Positions 1 to 8,346 of a stretch of DNA of 34,385 nt are shown here, one piece after another. Below the pieces are notes generated by a model, which had not been told where the DNA came from, did not search any database, and saw only the letters and a list, made by a program, of their open reading frames with translations. The translations under genes were made by a program, and so were the position numbers. Each line of letters begins with the position of its first letter. The first letter of the stretch is position 1. The DNA is from Bacillota bacterium (GTDB taxonomy: Bacteria; Bacillota; Dethiobacteria; Dethiobacterales; Dethiobacteraceae), in the NCBI GenBank assembly GCA_012522335.1, contig JAAYKP010000107.1, positions 1-34,385 of the forward strand, read 5' to 3'.

Positions 1-782
1 ACTTCATACAGCTCTGGCAGTTCCTCTCTGATAACTTTTATTCTGTCGCCGATATCAGCTAAATTTTGGGTAACCCTTTGATAGACATCGCAGAGCAGTT
101 TATTCTTCCACTGTATAATGCGTTCAGTTTCCGCTGTGCGCGTGGATGGCTGCGCTGAACGTGGTTTAGCCAGCACCAGATTGACCGTGAGGGCGGAAGT
201 TTTGATTTCATCTTCCTGATAGCCCACGCTGCGCAGTCCTTCTACAAAGGCCGTCAGCATAGTTTCATCTTTACAAGTTATTGAGACATCCATGGTTAAA
301 TCTGTCGGTTCGGAAAATTCCCCCAGAATAAAGCCGGTAAGCCACCAGTGCCTGTCAGTACGGGTAAACAGTTTCTTACCGTGCTTATAAAGAGTACAGG
401 ACATCTCCAGCATATCCTCATCGCCGACACAGCGGTAAAATGGTCCGTGAAAGATGCCGGGAAGATTAATACTCTCACCCTCTGTATAGTAAACTCCCAC
501 TTCGCAGCCTGTGGTTAGGGCATATTGGCCTTTCCACATTTCGATCATCCAGCTTTTCTGCTGATAGTTAAAGCAGATGGGCTCACAGTCAACAATCATA
601 CTTAGTGGTGCTAACATTTCATCATAAAAGCGGCAGTAACCATAATCGCGCTGCCAGGCCTGCTGATGAGAAAAGAATATTTTTTGCGCAGGATCATATA
701 CATAACCGGCCTTAGCTAAAGCCTGATCCAGGCTGGCATTTCCTGTACCGCAGCTGCCCGCCTGCTCCGACCTGTTAGTCAC
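1..782 (-). CDS. DUF4474 domain protein (3' part outside window)
   Basis: The reading frame is open from a GTG at 782 to the window edge, giving 260 residues without a stop. GTG is chosen because GGAGGG lies six bases upstream and no ATG is suitably placed. The translation reads as a DUF4474 protein: an early AGYVYDPAQKIFFS stretch, then AWQRDYGYCRFYDE, EMWKGQYALTTGCEVGVYYT, a GDEDMLEMSCTL segment and the diagnostic RTDRHWWLTGFILGEFS. No signal peptide or membrane helix is visible in the part seen; the end is charged and helical. The family occurs in anaerobic Bacillota and has no assigned function that I know of. It is divergent from the phospholipase-like gene across about 100 bases. Family assignment is from memory of the conserved motifs; function unknown. 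Confidence 0.8.
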   Translation of the reverse strand, partial: MTNRSEQAGSCGTGNASLDQALAKAGYVYDPAQKIFFSHQQAWQRDYGYCRFYDEMLAPLSMIVDCEPICFNYQQKSWMIEMWKGQYALTTGCEVGVYYTEGESINLPGIFHGPFYRCVGDEDMLEMSCTLYKHGKKLFTRTDRHWWLTGFILGEFSEPTDLTMDVSITCKDETMLTAFVEGLRSVGYQEDEIKTSALTVNLVLAKPRSAQPSTRTAETERIIQWKNKLLCDVYQRVTQNLADIGDRIKVIREELPELYE

Positions 783-882
783 GATAATCCCTCCTGTCCC
801 ATCCTATTAATACAAGATATTGACGGGAGGTTCATTTTGCCACTTGCTATTCCCTTTAGCAGTTTACTGAATATAATAAACT

Positions 883-1656
883 ATGATGATCAAATACTTG
901 CTAAATTCATTATTTCAAATTATCAGTCATATGGAGCTTGCTGAGGCTACTGCTTTGCTGCTCAGCAACGATGGCAAGCAGGAGATAGTTTACTTCCTTG
1001 AACAAACAGAGAAAACGAGCGGCAAAAAGTATCTGGAAATTTTAGCTGCCGGAACCAGAGACGCAGACCTGCCGCTTTCGGGAGGTTATATCTGTACCCT
1101 GAGTCATTTCCATCATCCATGGTCACACCGGGGCTACCTGCTGAGCAAAAGTTCAGCCGATGAAACCGCAGCTATCTCTTCTACAGCTACTACCTTGTGG
1201 CAAGAAGGGAAGCAAGCTGATGCTATCTATCAGCTGGGGCGTGCACTGCATCTGATACAGGATATTTTCATCCCACAACATAGCGGCATCACAGGCAGTA
1301 AAGGACATGGTGAATTTGAAAAGTGGCTTACTGATCATTGGCCACCATATCAGGTCACAAGCGGTGGTTACTACGAATGGGAGCAAGATTTTTACGCTGA
1401 TAACGGCAAACATCACCACGTTACAAGCAAAAAAGCTTACGACTGGATTGATTACGGTAGTCATTTATCTATAGCCTGGTATGAGCAGTATTTTGCGTCA
1501 GGACAGTATGATGAAAACACTTTTCGCAGCGTTGCACCATTAGTTGTGGCACATGCTCTGCGTTTTTCCGCCGGCTTCATAAACTTCTTCTTTACTCACG
1601 CTAATAACACTGAAGCTAACAAGGCAGCAGAAAATGATCATTTAACCACCGGCTAA
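883..1656 (+). CDS. Zinc-dependent phospholipase C-like protein
   Basis: 257 residues related to the bacterial zinc phospholipase C / alpha-toxin catalytic domain (S1-P1 nuclease-like fold). The metal ligands can be followed in order: SHMELA (N-terminal His), GTRDADL (Asp), LSHFHHPW (His), ALHLIQD (His and Asp), IPQH (His) and GHGEFE (His and Glu), matching the ligand pattern of C. perfringens alpha-toxin. The C-terminal lipid-binding PLAT/C2 domain of toxins is absent. The N-terminus is not a convincing signal peptide and the family's usual N-terminal Trp ligand is not seen, so secretion and phospholipase activity are uncertain. The frame is closed by stops just upstream (868-879), so 883 is the earliest start; it has no good ribosome binding site, but TATAAT lies at 872-877. 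The 3' end overlaps the convergent moaD-like gene by 15 bases. Confidence 0.75.
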   Translation: MMIKYLLNSLFQIISHMELAEATALLLSNDGKQEIVYFLEQTEKTSGKKYLEILAAGTRDADLPLSGGYICTLSHFHHPWSHRGYLLSKSSADETAAISSTATTLWQEGKQADAIYQLGRALHLIQDIFIPQHSGITGSKGHGEFEKWLTDHWPPYQVTSGGYYEWEQDFYADNGKHHHVTSKKAYDWIDYGSHLSIAWYEQYFASGQYDENTFRSVAPLVVAHALRFSAGFINFFFTHANNTEANKAAENDHLTTG

Positions 1657-1890
1657 CCGCAGCATTATCAACACCTCATCACCATCCTGTAAAACTGTTC
1701 CGCGGGTGGCTTTTTCTTTATTCACGAGGAAGGTTGCCGCACGAAGCGCCTTAGCACTGTTTTCATCCTGCTGGAGACAAAGCTGAGCAAGAAGCTGCTC
1801 GATAGTTGTCCCTTCAGCTACAGTTAGTAATGGTGGAGTAGATTTCAAAAACTCGGCAGCTAAGCCAAAATACTTCACAGTAATTTTCAC
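1642..1890 (-). CDS. MoaD/ThiS-family sulfur carrier
   Basis: 82-residue ubiquitin-like protein: MKITVKYFGLAAEF beta-strand start, an EGTTIEQLLAQL helix, GDEVLIMLRLAGG end. The terminal Gly-Gly is the residue pair that is adenylylated and thiocarboxylated in MoaD, which supplies sulfur for the dithiolene of molybdopterin. GTG start preceded by GAGGTGA. It lies directly downstream of the tungsten aldehyde ferredoxin oxidoreductase gene, same strand, an arrangement that is common and suggests a carrier used for the tungstopterin cofactor of that enzyme. A strong hairpin sits between the two genes, so co-expression may be attenuated. A general MoaD elsewhere in the genome cannot be excluded. Confidence 0.88.
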   Translation of the reverse strand: MKITVKYFGLAAEFLKSTPPLLTVAEGTTIEQLLAQLCLQQDENSAKALRAATFLVNKEKATRGTVLQDGDEVLIMLRLAGG

Positions 1891-1933
1891 TTTGCATCAC
1901 CTCTTTGTTACTAATTGTCTGCCGGCAGGGTTA

Positions 1934-1968
1934 AAAGGCTGCCGGCCCGATCACGGCCGGCAGCCTTT
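1934..1968 (-). terminator. Perfect 14-bp hairpin after aldehyde oxidoreductase gene
   Basis: AAAGGCTGCCGGCC (1934-1947) pairs with GGCCGGCAGCCTTT (1955-1968) around a 7-base loop. On the minus strand it is followed by TTTT, as in an intrinsic terminator; on the plus strand the continuation is also T-rich (ttattattt). It stands between the AOR stop and the start of the moaD-like gene. Confidence 0.85.
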
Positions 1969-1973
1969 ATTAT

Positions 1974-3833
1974 TTATTCACCATAAAGATCATTAATCAC
2001 TTCGTCTAAACCACCCAGTTCACGCAGAGATTCAAGTGAAGGTTTGCCGGTTTCGAAATCCCAGTTGGCAGCGGCAAAGAAATTCCTGCCCAGCTTTTCA
2101 TGGTCGATTTCTACTCCGGCTACCGGTCCGGTCGGCTGCGGCGGGTTACCAACACACCGGTCAGGAATCTTGAAATCTTTCGGTGTCAGGCCTTCCCTTA
2201 AATTAAAAGCATGTCGCATGTTTAGAATGCGCAGACCGGTTTTATAACTGTCGGCGGCGGTAAACGGTCTGCCGGTAACAGCTTCAAGATATTTTCTCTC
2301 TGCCTCCTGCAGCCCGGCCTGTGACATAAAAGTACAAAAGCCCACGCAGTTTTGCACTTCCTGATTGGTAGTCATCACCACATCCAGTTCGCCGGTATTG
2401 TTATAGTCATATTTATCGCCTATCGGAGCTCCAAACATTTGCGCAAAACCTAAACCACCTTTAACATGGCGTGCCGGAGTGGGATCATACTTGTAAGTGC
2501 GGGCAAAACCGGGTGCCAGCCTGGGGTCATGCATGGGCAGTTCAATGCCTAAGACCGTCTGCAAATATTCCTCACCTTTACCCCATTTTTGGGCGGCGTA
2601 TGCTGAACCATGCGCTAAAACTGCCCCGCAGCCTTCCTGGTCAGCAATTTTCTGGGTCAGTGCCACAATTGCCGCACCGTTGCCCCAGGTTAAATCTATG
2701 CCGTCTAATTCCTCTTTTGTTAAGACACCATTGTTATAGCATTCCATGGCCCAGGCAACAGTACCGCCGGTGGAGATAGTATCCAGTCCATAGCGGTTGC
2801 AGATTTCGTTGCACTTTAAAACTGCGTCAGCTTCATAATTTAACAGGTTACTGCCAAAAGATGCCGCGGTTTCATACTCGGGGCGTTCCGTTGGTCCCAA
2901 CGGCCAGCGGCCTGTATTAACTTCATACTCTGCACCGCAGCCCAGGGGACAATTTGCGCAGTTATATTTTTTCACTTTAAACTGATCAAGAACAGCAGCA
3001 CTAAGTTTTTCTGCCGCTTCTTCACCATAATCAACAACACCGATGCCGCCCCAATTCTTTACGGGTGAATCACCATTGAGGGCAGAAGCAGCTGTACCTG
3101 CACCGGTACCCATCTCGCCAAAGGCTTGTGCACCGGGATTATTTCTTAAATTATTAACCATCTCTCTATTCATGGCCTGTACTTTTTCTTCATCTGCCAT
3201 TGCAATAACTTCGGTACCACGCACAGCAATAGCTTTGAGCTTTTTAGAACCCATTACGGCACCGCCACCACCACGACCCGGAGCACGATGGCCGTCATTA
3301 ATGGGGCAGGCTAATAAAGAAAGCATTTCACCTGCCGGACCAATGGCTACGACACGCAATCTTGGTTCCCCGGTTTCCTTTTTCAGTTCAGCCCAGGTTT
3401 CCTTGGTGTCTTTTCCCCACAGATGAGAAGCATCCCTGATTTCAACTTTACCGTCGTTTATATAAAGATAAACAGGCTTTTCAGCCATGCCGGAAATGAA
3501 AACTGCATCATAACCGGCTTTTTTTAGTTCAGGACCAAAATAGCCACCCGAATTAGCATCATTCCAACCACCGGTTACCGGTGATTTATGCACCAGAGTG
3601 TAACGACCGCTAAAGAAGGCCTTCGTACCCGTCACCGGACCGGTGACAAAACCTAAAATATTGTCGGGACCCAAAGGATCTGCACCCGGAGGCATCAGAT
3701 TGTAAAGTATTTTTGCACCAATACCATAACCACCAATAAAATCCCTTGCTAAATCAGCTGTCAGCTCTTTTTCCTCCCAAGTTCCCTTGGTCAGATCAAC
3801 AAATAATATTTTGCCGGCGTAACCAGGTAACAT
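1974..3833 (-). CDS. aor: Tungsten aldehyde:ferredoxin oxidoreductase
   Basis: 619-residue member of the AOR family, cytoplasmic. These enzymes oxidise aldehydes to carboxylates with ferredoxin as electron acceptor, or run in reverse, using a tungsten bis-pyranopterin and one 4Fe-4S cluster. Visible: N-terminal MLPGYAGKILFVDLT, the pterin-binding SGRYTLVHKSPVTGGWNDAN region, GRGGGGAVMGSKKLKA, cluster cysteines in CANCPLGC (about residues 292-299) and the distal cysteine in QNCVGFCTF (about 500). The start at 3833 is preferred over an ATG six codons earlier because that upstream stretch is itself the ribosome binding site (GAGGAGGAGG). Length is normal for the family. The substrate cannot be deduced. 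It is followed by a MoaD-like carrier and preceded by a 200-bp region with direct repeats. Confidence 0.95.
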   Translation of the reverse strand: MLPGYAGKILFVDLTKGTWEEKELTADLARDFIGGYGIGAKILYNLMPPGADPLGPDNILGFVTGPVTGTKAFFSGRYTLVHKSPVTGGWNDANSGGYFGPELKKAGYDAVFISGMAEKPVYLYINDGKVEIRDASHLWGKDTKETWAELKKETGEPRLRVVAIGPAGEMLSLLACPINDGHRAPGRGGGGAVMGSKKLKAIAVRGTEVIAMADEEKVQAMNREMVNNLRNNPGAQAFGEMGTGAGTAASALNGDSPVKNWGGIGVVDYGEEAAEKLSAAVLDQFKVKKYNCANCPLGCGAEYEVNTGRWPLGPTERPEYETAASFGSNLLNYEADAVLKCNEICNRYGLDTISTGGTVAWAMECYNNGVLTKEELDGIDLTWGNGAAIVALTQKIADQEGCGAVLAHGSAYAAQKWGKGEEYLQTVLGIELPMHDPRLAPGFARTYKYDPTPARHVKGGLGFAQMFGAPIGDKYDYNNTGELDVVMTTNQEVQNCVGFCTFMSQAGLQEAERKYLEAVTGRPFTAADSYKTGLRILNMRHAFNLREGLTPKDFKIPDRCVGNPPQPTGPVAGVEIDHEKLGRNFFAAANWDFETGKPSLESLRELGGLDEVINDLYGE

Positions 3834-3870
3834 ACTTTTCCTCCTCCTCATATTTGCTTGACTGCCTTAA

Positions 3871-3903
3871 CATGTTACTCCTCTGTGAAATAGCCATGTT
3901 ACT
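3871..3903 (-). promoter_or_regulatory. Direct repeats in the aor leader
   Basis: CATGTTACT occurs at 3871-3879 and again at 3895-3903, a 24-bp period, and the first copy is part of the palindrome TAACATGTTA. They lie 38-70 bases upstream of the aor start. They could be an operator; no regulator can be named and no clear promoter boxes accompany them. Confidence 0.3.
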
Positions 3904-3994
3904 TCTTATTTCAACATAAAAAACCGGATTCCTTGCGTTTTCCTATAACTTACAAGAATTGTGCCTTTCCTGCAGCACCCCCCTCCTAACAGAC

Positions 3995-4022
3995 AGCCGC
4001 CCTTATTAAGTTAAGGGCGGCT
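3995..4022 (-). terminator. Hairpin after the CorC-family gene
   Basis: AGCCGCCCTTA (3995-4005) pairs with TAAGGGCGGCT (4012-4022) around a 6-base loop, 15 bases past the stop of the minus-strand CBS-domain gene. The following T tract is weak on both strands, so termination efficiency is uncertain. Confidence 0.6.
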
Positions 4023-4036
4023 TTACAATGAGGCTG

Positions 4037-5386
4037 TTAGTTTACAGTTTCTACTTCCCTGCCGGTACCAGGCTGCTCTAAACAGACAAGGGCGCTGACT
4101 AAACGATGTTCCCTGATTTCTGTAACTTTAATAATTAATCCATATTCCTCCAGCTCCGGTGTACTGCCATCTTCAGGAATCGTACCCAGCAATCCAAAAA
4201 CTAAACCACCAAAGGTTTCATAATCATCTTCCGGCAGCTTAACACCTAACTGCTCGCTGAGCAGATCTAAGGGAGTGGAGCCTTGTATCTTCCAGGTTTG
4301 TGAATCCAGGCGTTCAATAAGAGGCGGTTCCAGCGGCAGTGAACTGTCATCCTCCAAATCACCCACCAGCTCTTCTAAGAGGTCATTCATGGTGATAATG
4401 CCGCTCATGCCGCCATAATCATCTAAGACGACGGCAAAATGGTTACGGCTTTTTTTCATGTTGCGAAACAAGACATCGGTGCGCACTGTTTCGGGAACAA
4501 AGTAAGCCGGCTTGACAGCAAGCTCCAATATTTTCTCGCGCGTCTTTTCTTTAATCCGAAAGTAATCTTTGGCGTTTAAGACTCCTATCACATTGTCTAT
4601 ACTTTCATCACAAACCGGGTACATGGTGTGCCTGCTCTCGTTAATTATTTCTTCCCACTGCTCAATACTTTCCTCTAGCCAAAGCAAAACAACTTCAGTA
4701 CGATGTGTCATCACTTCGCCGGCTGTTTTATCGTCAAACTCAAAGATATTTTGAATCATTTCTTTTTCACTAAGATTGATCGCGCCCTTTTCACTGCCTG
4801 CATCCACCATCATGCGTATTTCTTCTTCGGTTATTTCATCATCAATGGCATTGGGATCGATGCCTAATAACTTTAATAATGTATTGGTAGAGACAGTTAA
4901 CAGCCAGACAACGGGAGCAAAAGTTTTTGCCGTTAAGGAGACAAAGCCGGACATGGCCAGGGCAATCGGTTCTGCTTTACGCATGGCAATACGTTTGGGG
5001 ACTAATTCTCCCAAAACCAAGGTAAAGTACGACAAGATCAGGGTAATGAGTATTACCGCAATTGTATCAAGGGTACGTACTGGGATCCGAACTCCTAAAT
5101 TAACCAGCACAGCCACCAGCCGATCAGAAAAATTGTCAGCGGCAAAAGCACTGCCCAAAAAGCCGGCAAAAGTGATGCCAACCTGAATAGTAGAAAGAAA
5201 ACGGGCAGGTTGTTCAGTTAGCTTTACGAGCCTCACTGCCCTTTTATCACCCGCTGCGGCAAGTTTAGCCAATTTATTATCATTCATAGAAATAACGGCA
5301 ATTTCCGTGAGAGCAAAAATTGCATTAAGCAGTATTAAAATTAGCTGCAATACCAGCGGCCAGAAGATGGGGTCGCCATCGGGCAA
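4037..5386 (-). CDS. CorC/HlyC family protein (DUF21-CBS-CBS-CorC_HlyC)
   Basis: 449-residue membrane protein of the CNNM/CorC type. An N-terminal DUF21 domain (about residues 1-190) has hydrophobic helices, including LQLILILLNAIFALTEIAVI, and the family motif VLGELVPKRIA. A pair of CBS domains follows (about 205-330; VMTHRTEVVLL, DDYGGMSGIITMNDLLEELVGD), then a C-terminal CorC_HlyC domain with DDYETFGGLVFGLLG. Relatives are linked to magnesium or cobalt efflux and to CBS-mediated nucleotide sensing; the name hemolysin is historical. Start is a TTG eight bases after AGGAGG, and no ATG fits. It stands alone between two hairpins. The transported ion cannot be read from sequence. Confidence 0.92.
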   Translation of the reverse strand: MPDGDPIFWPLVLQLILILLNAIFALTEIAVISMNDNKLAKLAAAGDKRAVRLVKLTEQPARFLSTIQVGITFAGFLGSAFAADNFSDRLVAVLVNLGVRIPVRTLDTIAVILITLILSYFTLVLGELVPKRIAMRKAEPIALAMSGFVSLTAKTFAPVVWLLTVSTNTLLKLLGIDPNAIDDEITEEEIRMMVDAGSEKGAINLSEKEMIQNIFEFDDKTAGEVMTHRTEVVLLWLEESIEQWEEIINESRHTMYPVCDESIDNVIGVLNAKDYFRIKEKTREKILELAVKPAYFVPETVRTDVLFRNMKKSRNHFAVVLDDYGGMSGIITMNDLLEELVGDLEDDSSLPLEPPLIERLDSQTWKIQGSTPLDLLSEQLGVKLPEDDYETFGGLVFGLLGTIPEDGSTPELEEYGLIIKVTEIREHRLVSALVCLEQPGTGREVETVN

Positions 5387-5477
5387 GGGAATAACCTCCT
5401 GAGATGATATTTCTATCCATACAATACTCGATAAATAAACGATGTATACAAAGAAGCAGTGCGAGCTGAGTGCAAAG

Positions 5478-5509
5478 AGACCTGCTGTGCTGTGTCGTCA
5501 AGCAGGTCT
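5478..5509 (-). terminator. Hairpin between ylbF-like and corC-like genes
   Basis: AGACCTGCT (5478-5486) pairs perfectly with AGCAGGTCT (5501-5509) with a 14-base loop, just downstream of the ylbF-like stop on the minus strand. The T tract after it is poor (CTCTTTGC), so this may be a weak terminator or an mRNA 3'-end stabiliser. Confidence 0.5.
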
Positions 5510-5520
5510 GGCAGGACTAC

Positions 5521-5850
5521 TTATTCCAGTTCTTGATTAATAATTTGATCGGCTTTTTTCATAACTTCACTAAAAGCTTCCTGTGCTGCAAAGAACTGCG
5601 CTAAAGTGGAATTGGTTACAGCCTGATGCTGCAGTTGGTAAAGTTTTTGAAACTCTTCATCTACCGGCAGTCCTTCCGCAAGCATTTCTTGTATTTTTAA
5701 CTGAATTTGTTCCATTGACGTCATAATATCCTGAGCTGTAGGATCAAGTTTAATGCGGGCATATGCCTGACGGTAATTACTATATTCCACCGTATTTTTA
5801 AGTTCTTTTGCTAACTCTTTAGCTGCATTCTCTATACTAATTGTTATCAC
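5521..5850 (-). CDS. YlbF/YmcA family protein
   Basis: A short all-helical protein of 106-109 residues matching the YlbF/YmcA family: AAKELAKELKNTVEYSNYRQ, a central DPTAQDIMTSMEQIQ helix and a long C-terminal amphipathic helix. In Bacillus, YlbF, YmcA and YaaT form an iron-sulfur complex that affects RNase Y, competence and sporulation; in clostridia the role is not established. The frame begins with a GTG (5850) that is itself the last part of the GGAGGTG ribosome binding site. An ATT at 5841 sits at ideal spacing from that site and aligns better with the usual family N-terminus, so the true start may be AUU. It is downstream of menG on the same strand. Confidence 0.85.
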   Translation of the reverse strand: MITISIENAAKELAKELKNTVEYSNYRQAYARIKLDPTAQDIMTSMEQIQLKIQEMLAEGLPVDEEFQKLYQLQHQAVTNSTLAQFFAAQEAFSEVMKKADQIINQELE

Positions 5851-5915
5851 CTCCAGCTATCCTATTCTGCTCTTTTCTTTAATCTCCTTCCCTCTTATAT
5901 TTAAATTTGCTTAAA

Positions 5916-6617
5916 TTATTTGGTGCAGATATGTGCAGCAGCCACTCCGCCGGCGAAGGGATACACAGCAACTTGAGAAAAGCCATTGGCGGCAAATAGT
6001 TCAGCTAACTCCGCCTTGCTCAAAAATTTAAACGTCGATTCCTGGAGCCAATCGTAAGCTGCAAAGTTGTTAGTGACAAGTTTGCCTAAACAGGGCATCA
6101 CATACTTAAAATACAAGCGGTAGATTTGCTTATATATGGGTAAGGCAGGCTGAGATGTTTCCAGACAGACAGCAGACCCACCGGGTTTTAACACTCGATA
6201 CATCTCTTTAATTACCTGTTGGTAGTTTTGTACGTTACGCAGGCCGAAACCAATTGTCACATAGTCAAAAAAATCGTTGTTAAAAGGTAAATTAAGCGCG
6301 TTACCGCAGATGAGTTCTACGTTTTGTAGGTTGGCCTGAACAATTTTTGCCCTGCCTTGAGCCAACATCCGCTGACTAAAATCCAAGCCAATCACTTTGC
6401 CCTCCGGTCCCACAGCTTCTGCCAGGGCAATGGTCCAGTCGCATGTCCCACAGCAAAGATCTAAAACGATCTGACCAGGTTGGACAGCCATTTTTTTCAT
6501 GGTCTGCTTTCGCCAGCGCCGGTGCTGCCGGAAACTTATCAGTGAATTCATCAGATCATAGCGATGGGCAATCTGCTCAAAAAAATGTTTAATCTCCACT
6601 TCATGTTTTATTGACAT
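5916..6617 (-). CDS. menG: Demethylmenaquinone methyltransferase
   Basis: 233-residue UbiE/MenG-type SAM-dependent methyltransferase carrying out the last step of menaquinone synthesis. Features: FFEQIAHRYDLMNSLIS N-terminal block, SAM motif VLDLCCGTCDWTIAL, acidic LDFSQRML, IGFGLRNVQNY, LETSQP and the C-terminal FAGGVAAAHI. It follows the Bacillus protein almost end to end, including length. ATG 6617 is taken as start since it gives that length; an in-frame TTG at 6641 would add eight residues. Presence of this gene implies a menaquinone pool, which matters for the nearby formate dehydrogenase and cytochrome. It is divergent from the histidine kinase gene and upstream of the ylbF-like gene. 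Confidence 0.93.
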   Translation of the reverse strand: MSIKHEVEIKHFFEQIAHRYDLMNSLISFRQHRRWRKQTMKKMAVQPGQIVLDLCCGTCDWTIALAEAVGPEGKVIGLDFSQRMLAQGRAKIVQANLQNVELICGNALNLPFNNDFFDYVTIGFGLRNVQNYQQVIKEMYRVLKPGGSAVCLETSQPALPIYKQIYRLYFKYVMPCLGKLVTNNFAAYDWLQESTFKFLSKAELAELFAANGFSQVAVYPFAGGVAAAHICTK

Positions 6618-6709
6618 CAATAGGCCCGCCTTTTTTTCCAAAGCTTTCTCGAATTTCTGCGTTTACATGAGATTTCTGTCACTTTGGCTTAATGTGCACA
6701 CTGATAATA

Positions 6710-6737
6710 TTGTCATTCCGTGCGCAGATATTATACA
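6710..6737 (+). promoter_or_regulatory. Candidate promoter of histidine kinase gene
   Basis: TTGTCA (6710-6715) and TATACA (6732-6737) with a 16-bp spacer, about 100 bases upstream of the kinase start. Reasonable match to a housekeeping sigma promoter, by eye only. Confidence 0.4.
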
Positions 6738-6843
6738 TTTTACACATTTAAGCAGGATTTTTTCCTCCTCCACGCGAAAGCTTGTGAAAAAAATATTTTC
6801 TTTTTTCTGCAATCATCAAAATAGTGAATGGAGTTGGAGACTT

Positions 6844-8346
6844 ATGATTGAGGAAAAAAATTTAAGAAAAGCAGCGGGCAGCTCTTTCTCTGCGCTGAAA
6901 AACCGGTTAAAAGAACTGCAGTTGACATATTCCCCGGGATTACGCAGTAAATTCGTTCTGCTTTGGCTCTTCTTAGTGCTTAGCACAGGCCTCTGGTTTA
7001 CCTGGCAGTGTGAGCGGATTACACACACGGTAATGCTCCGCGATTTACAGCACCGTGGTCTCTGCATTGCCCGTAATGTAGCCTCACGCGGCGCTGATCC
7101 GTTTCTCAGCAGTAATCATCAGGAACTCCAGCAGATTATCAACGATACCGTAGCTAACAATGAAGATCTTTTATATTTATTTATCCAGGACCCGCAAGGC
7201 AGGGTGATTGTCAGCTCCCAACCTGAACAGCAACTGCCGGCGGATTTGCTCCTGCGGCCCCTCACACCGGGAGATAATTATCAGACAATAAACCATGCAA
7301 ACACAGAAATTATCCATGATTTTGCCGTTCCTATCTCCAGTGATAATGCCGCTACCATACGACTGGGTATTGCTGAAACAAATCTGCGGCACGCCCTGTC
7401 GCGGATCAGAAGAGCCCTCATTTCGACCCTGTTGGCTGCCCTCATTGTCGGCGGCCTGATCACTGCCTTTTTCACAAACAAATTACTAGGACCATTAAGG
7501 CGGCTTACTGCAGCTGCACACACCATCAGGGAGGGTGATTTTAGTGCCCGGGTGCCCATACAGTCTTTTGATGAGATGGGAGAGCTGGCAGCGGCATTCA
7601 ATTTGATGGCGGAAAAGTTAAGCACTTATAAGCTTGAGAATATAGAAAATCGTGCAGAATTAGATCGTATTGAAAAACTGCGTGTGCAATTGGTACAGCA
7701 CCTCATCACGGCTCAAGAAGAAGAACGCAAAAGAATCGCCCGGGAACTGCATGATGAAACATCTCAATCCTTAACAGCTTTAAAACTAGGGTTAAAGGCC
7801 ATGGAGCAGACAACTTCCCCGGCCGGGATTCAAGAATTAAGTCGCGAATTACGTCAGATGCTAGGTGCCACCCTTGATGAAATAACCGCCATTTCGCGCA
7901 ACTTACGTCCCAGCGTTCTGGATGACATGGGACTGCAGGCAGCATTGGCGCGTCTTATAGAAGAATCCTCACATCGTATAGGCAAAAAAATAATTTATAA
8001 ACATGAAGGACTAGTGGATAAACGTTTTCCGGCCTATATCGAAACAGCAGTCTACCGGATTGTACAGGAAGCAGTCACCAACAGCCTTAAGTATGCCCAG
8101 GCAGAAAATATCTTTGTCAGTGTTTCCTATCAACAGAATCAGCTAAAAGCCATCGTTGCTGATGACGGCATTGGCTTTGATCCGGCTGCTGTTTTAGACG
8201 GCAATATACCACAAAAAGGGTTCGGCTTATTTGGCATGCAGGAGCGAGCCACCTTAATTGACGGCACACTGCAAATTGATGCGGCCACAGGTCAAGGTAC
8301 CACAATTACCGTCACTGTACCAAATGTGCAGGAAGCCGGAGCATAA
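6844..8346 (+). CDS. NarL-family sensor histidine kinase
   Basis: 500-residue membrane kinase. Transmembrane helix at about residues 36-54, an external sensor region of roughly 130 residues (about 55-188; possibly Cache-like), second helix at about 190-212, HAMP domain (RLTAAAHTIREGDFSARVP), then a HisKA_3 dimerisation domain with phospho-acceptor His303 in ARELHDETSQSL, and an ATPase domain with N-box EAVTNSLKYA, DDGIGFD and GFGLFGMQER. Such kinases pair with LuxR/NarL-type response regulators. No regulator is adjacent; the only one in the window is at 16092-16757, on the far side of the formate dehydrogenase operon. ATG 6844 is chosen (TTGGAG upstream); the frame stays open to 6667 but the extra 59 residues have no binding site and are not kinase-like. 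The stop codon sits in a hairpin loop. Confidence 0.93.
   Translation: MIEEKNLRKAAGSSFSALKNRLKELQLTYSPGLRSKFVLLWLFLVLSTGLWFTWQCERITHTVMLRDLQHRGLCIARNVASRGADPFLSSNHQELQQIINDTVANNEDLLYLFIQDPQGRVIVSSQPEQQLPADLLLRPLTPGDNYQTINHANTEIIHDFAVPISSDNAATIRLGIAETNLRHALSRIRRALISTLLAALIVGGLITAFFTNKLLGPLRRLTAAAHTIREGDFSARVPIQSFDEMGELAAAFNLMAEKLSTYKLENIENRAELDRIEKLRVQLVQHLITAQEEERKRIARELHDETSQSLTALKLGLKAMEQTTSPAGIQELSRELRQMLGATLDEITAISRNLRPSVLDDMGLQAALARLIEESSHRIGKKIIYKHEGLVDKRFPAYIETAVYRIVQEAVTNSLKYAQAENIFVSVSYQQNQLKAIVADDGIGFDPAAVLDGNIPQKGFGLFGMQERATLIDGTLQIDAATGQGTTITVTVPNVQEAGA

Noticed and set aside
6667-6843. N-terminal extension of the histidine kinase by 59 residues
   Set aside because: No ribosome binding site, contains a candidate promoter, and the sequence is not kinase-like; ATG 6844 has a site.
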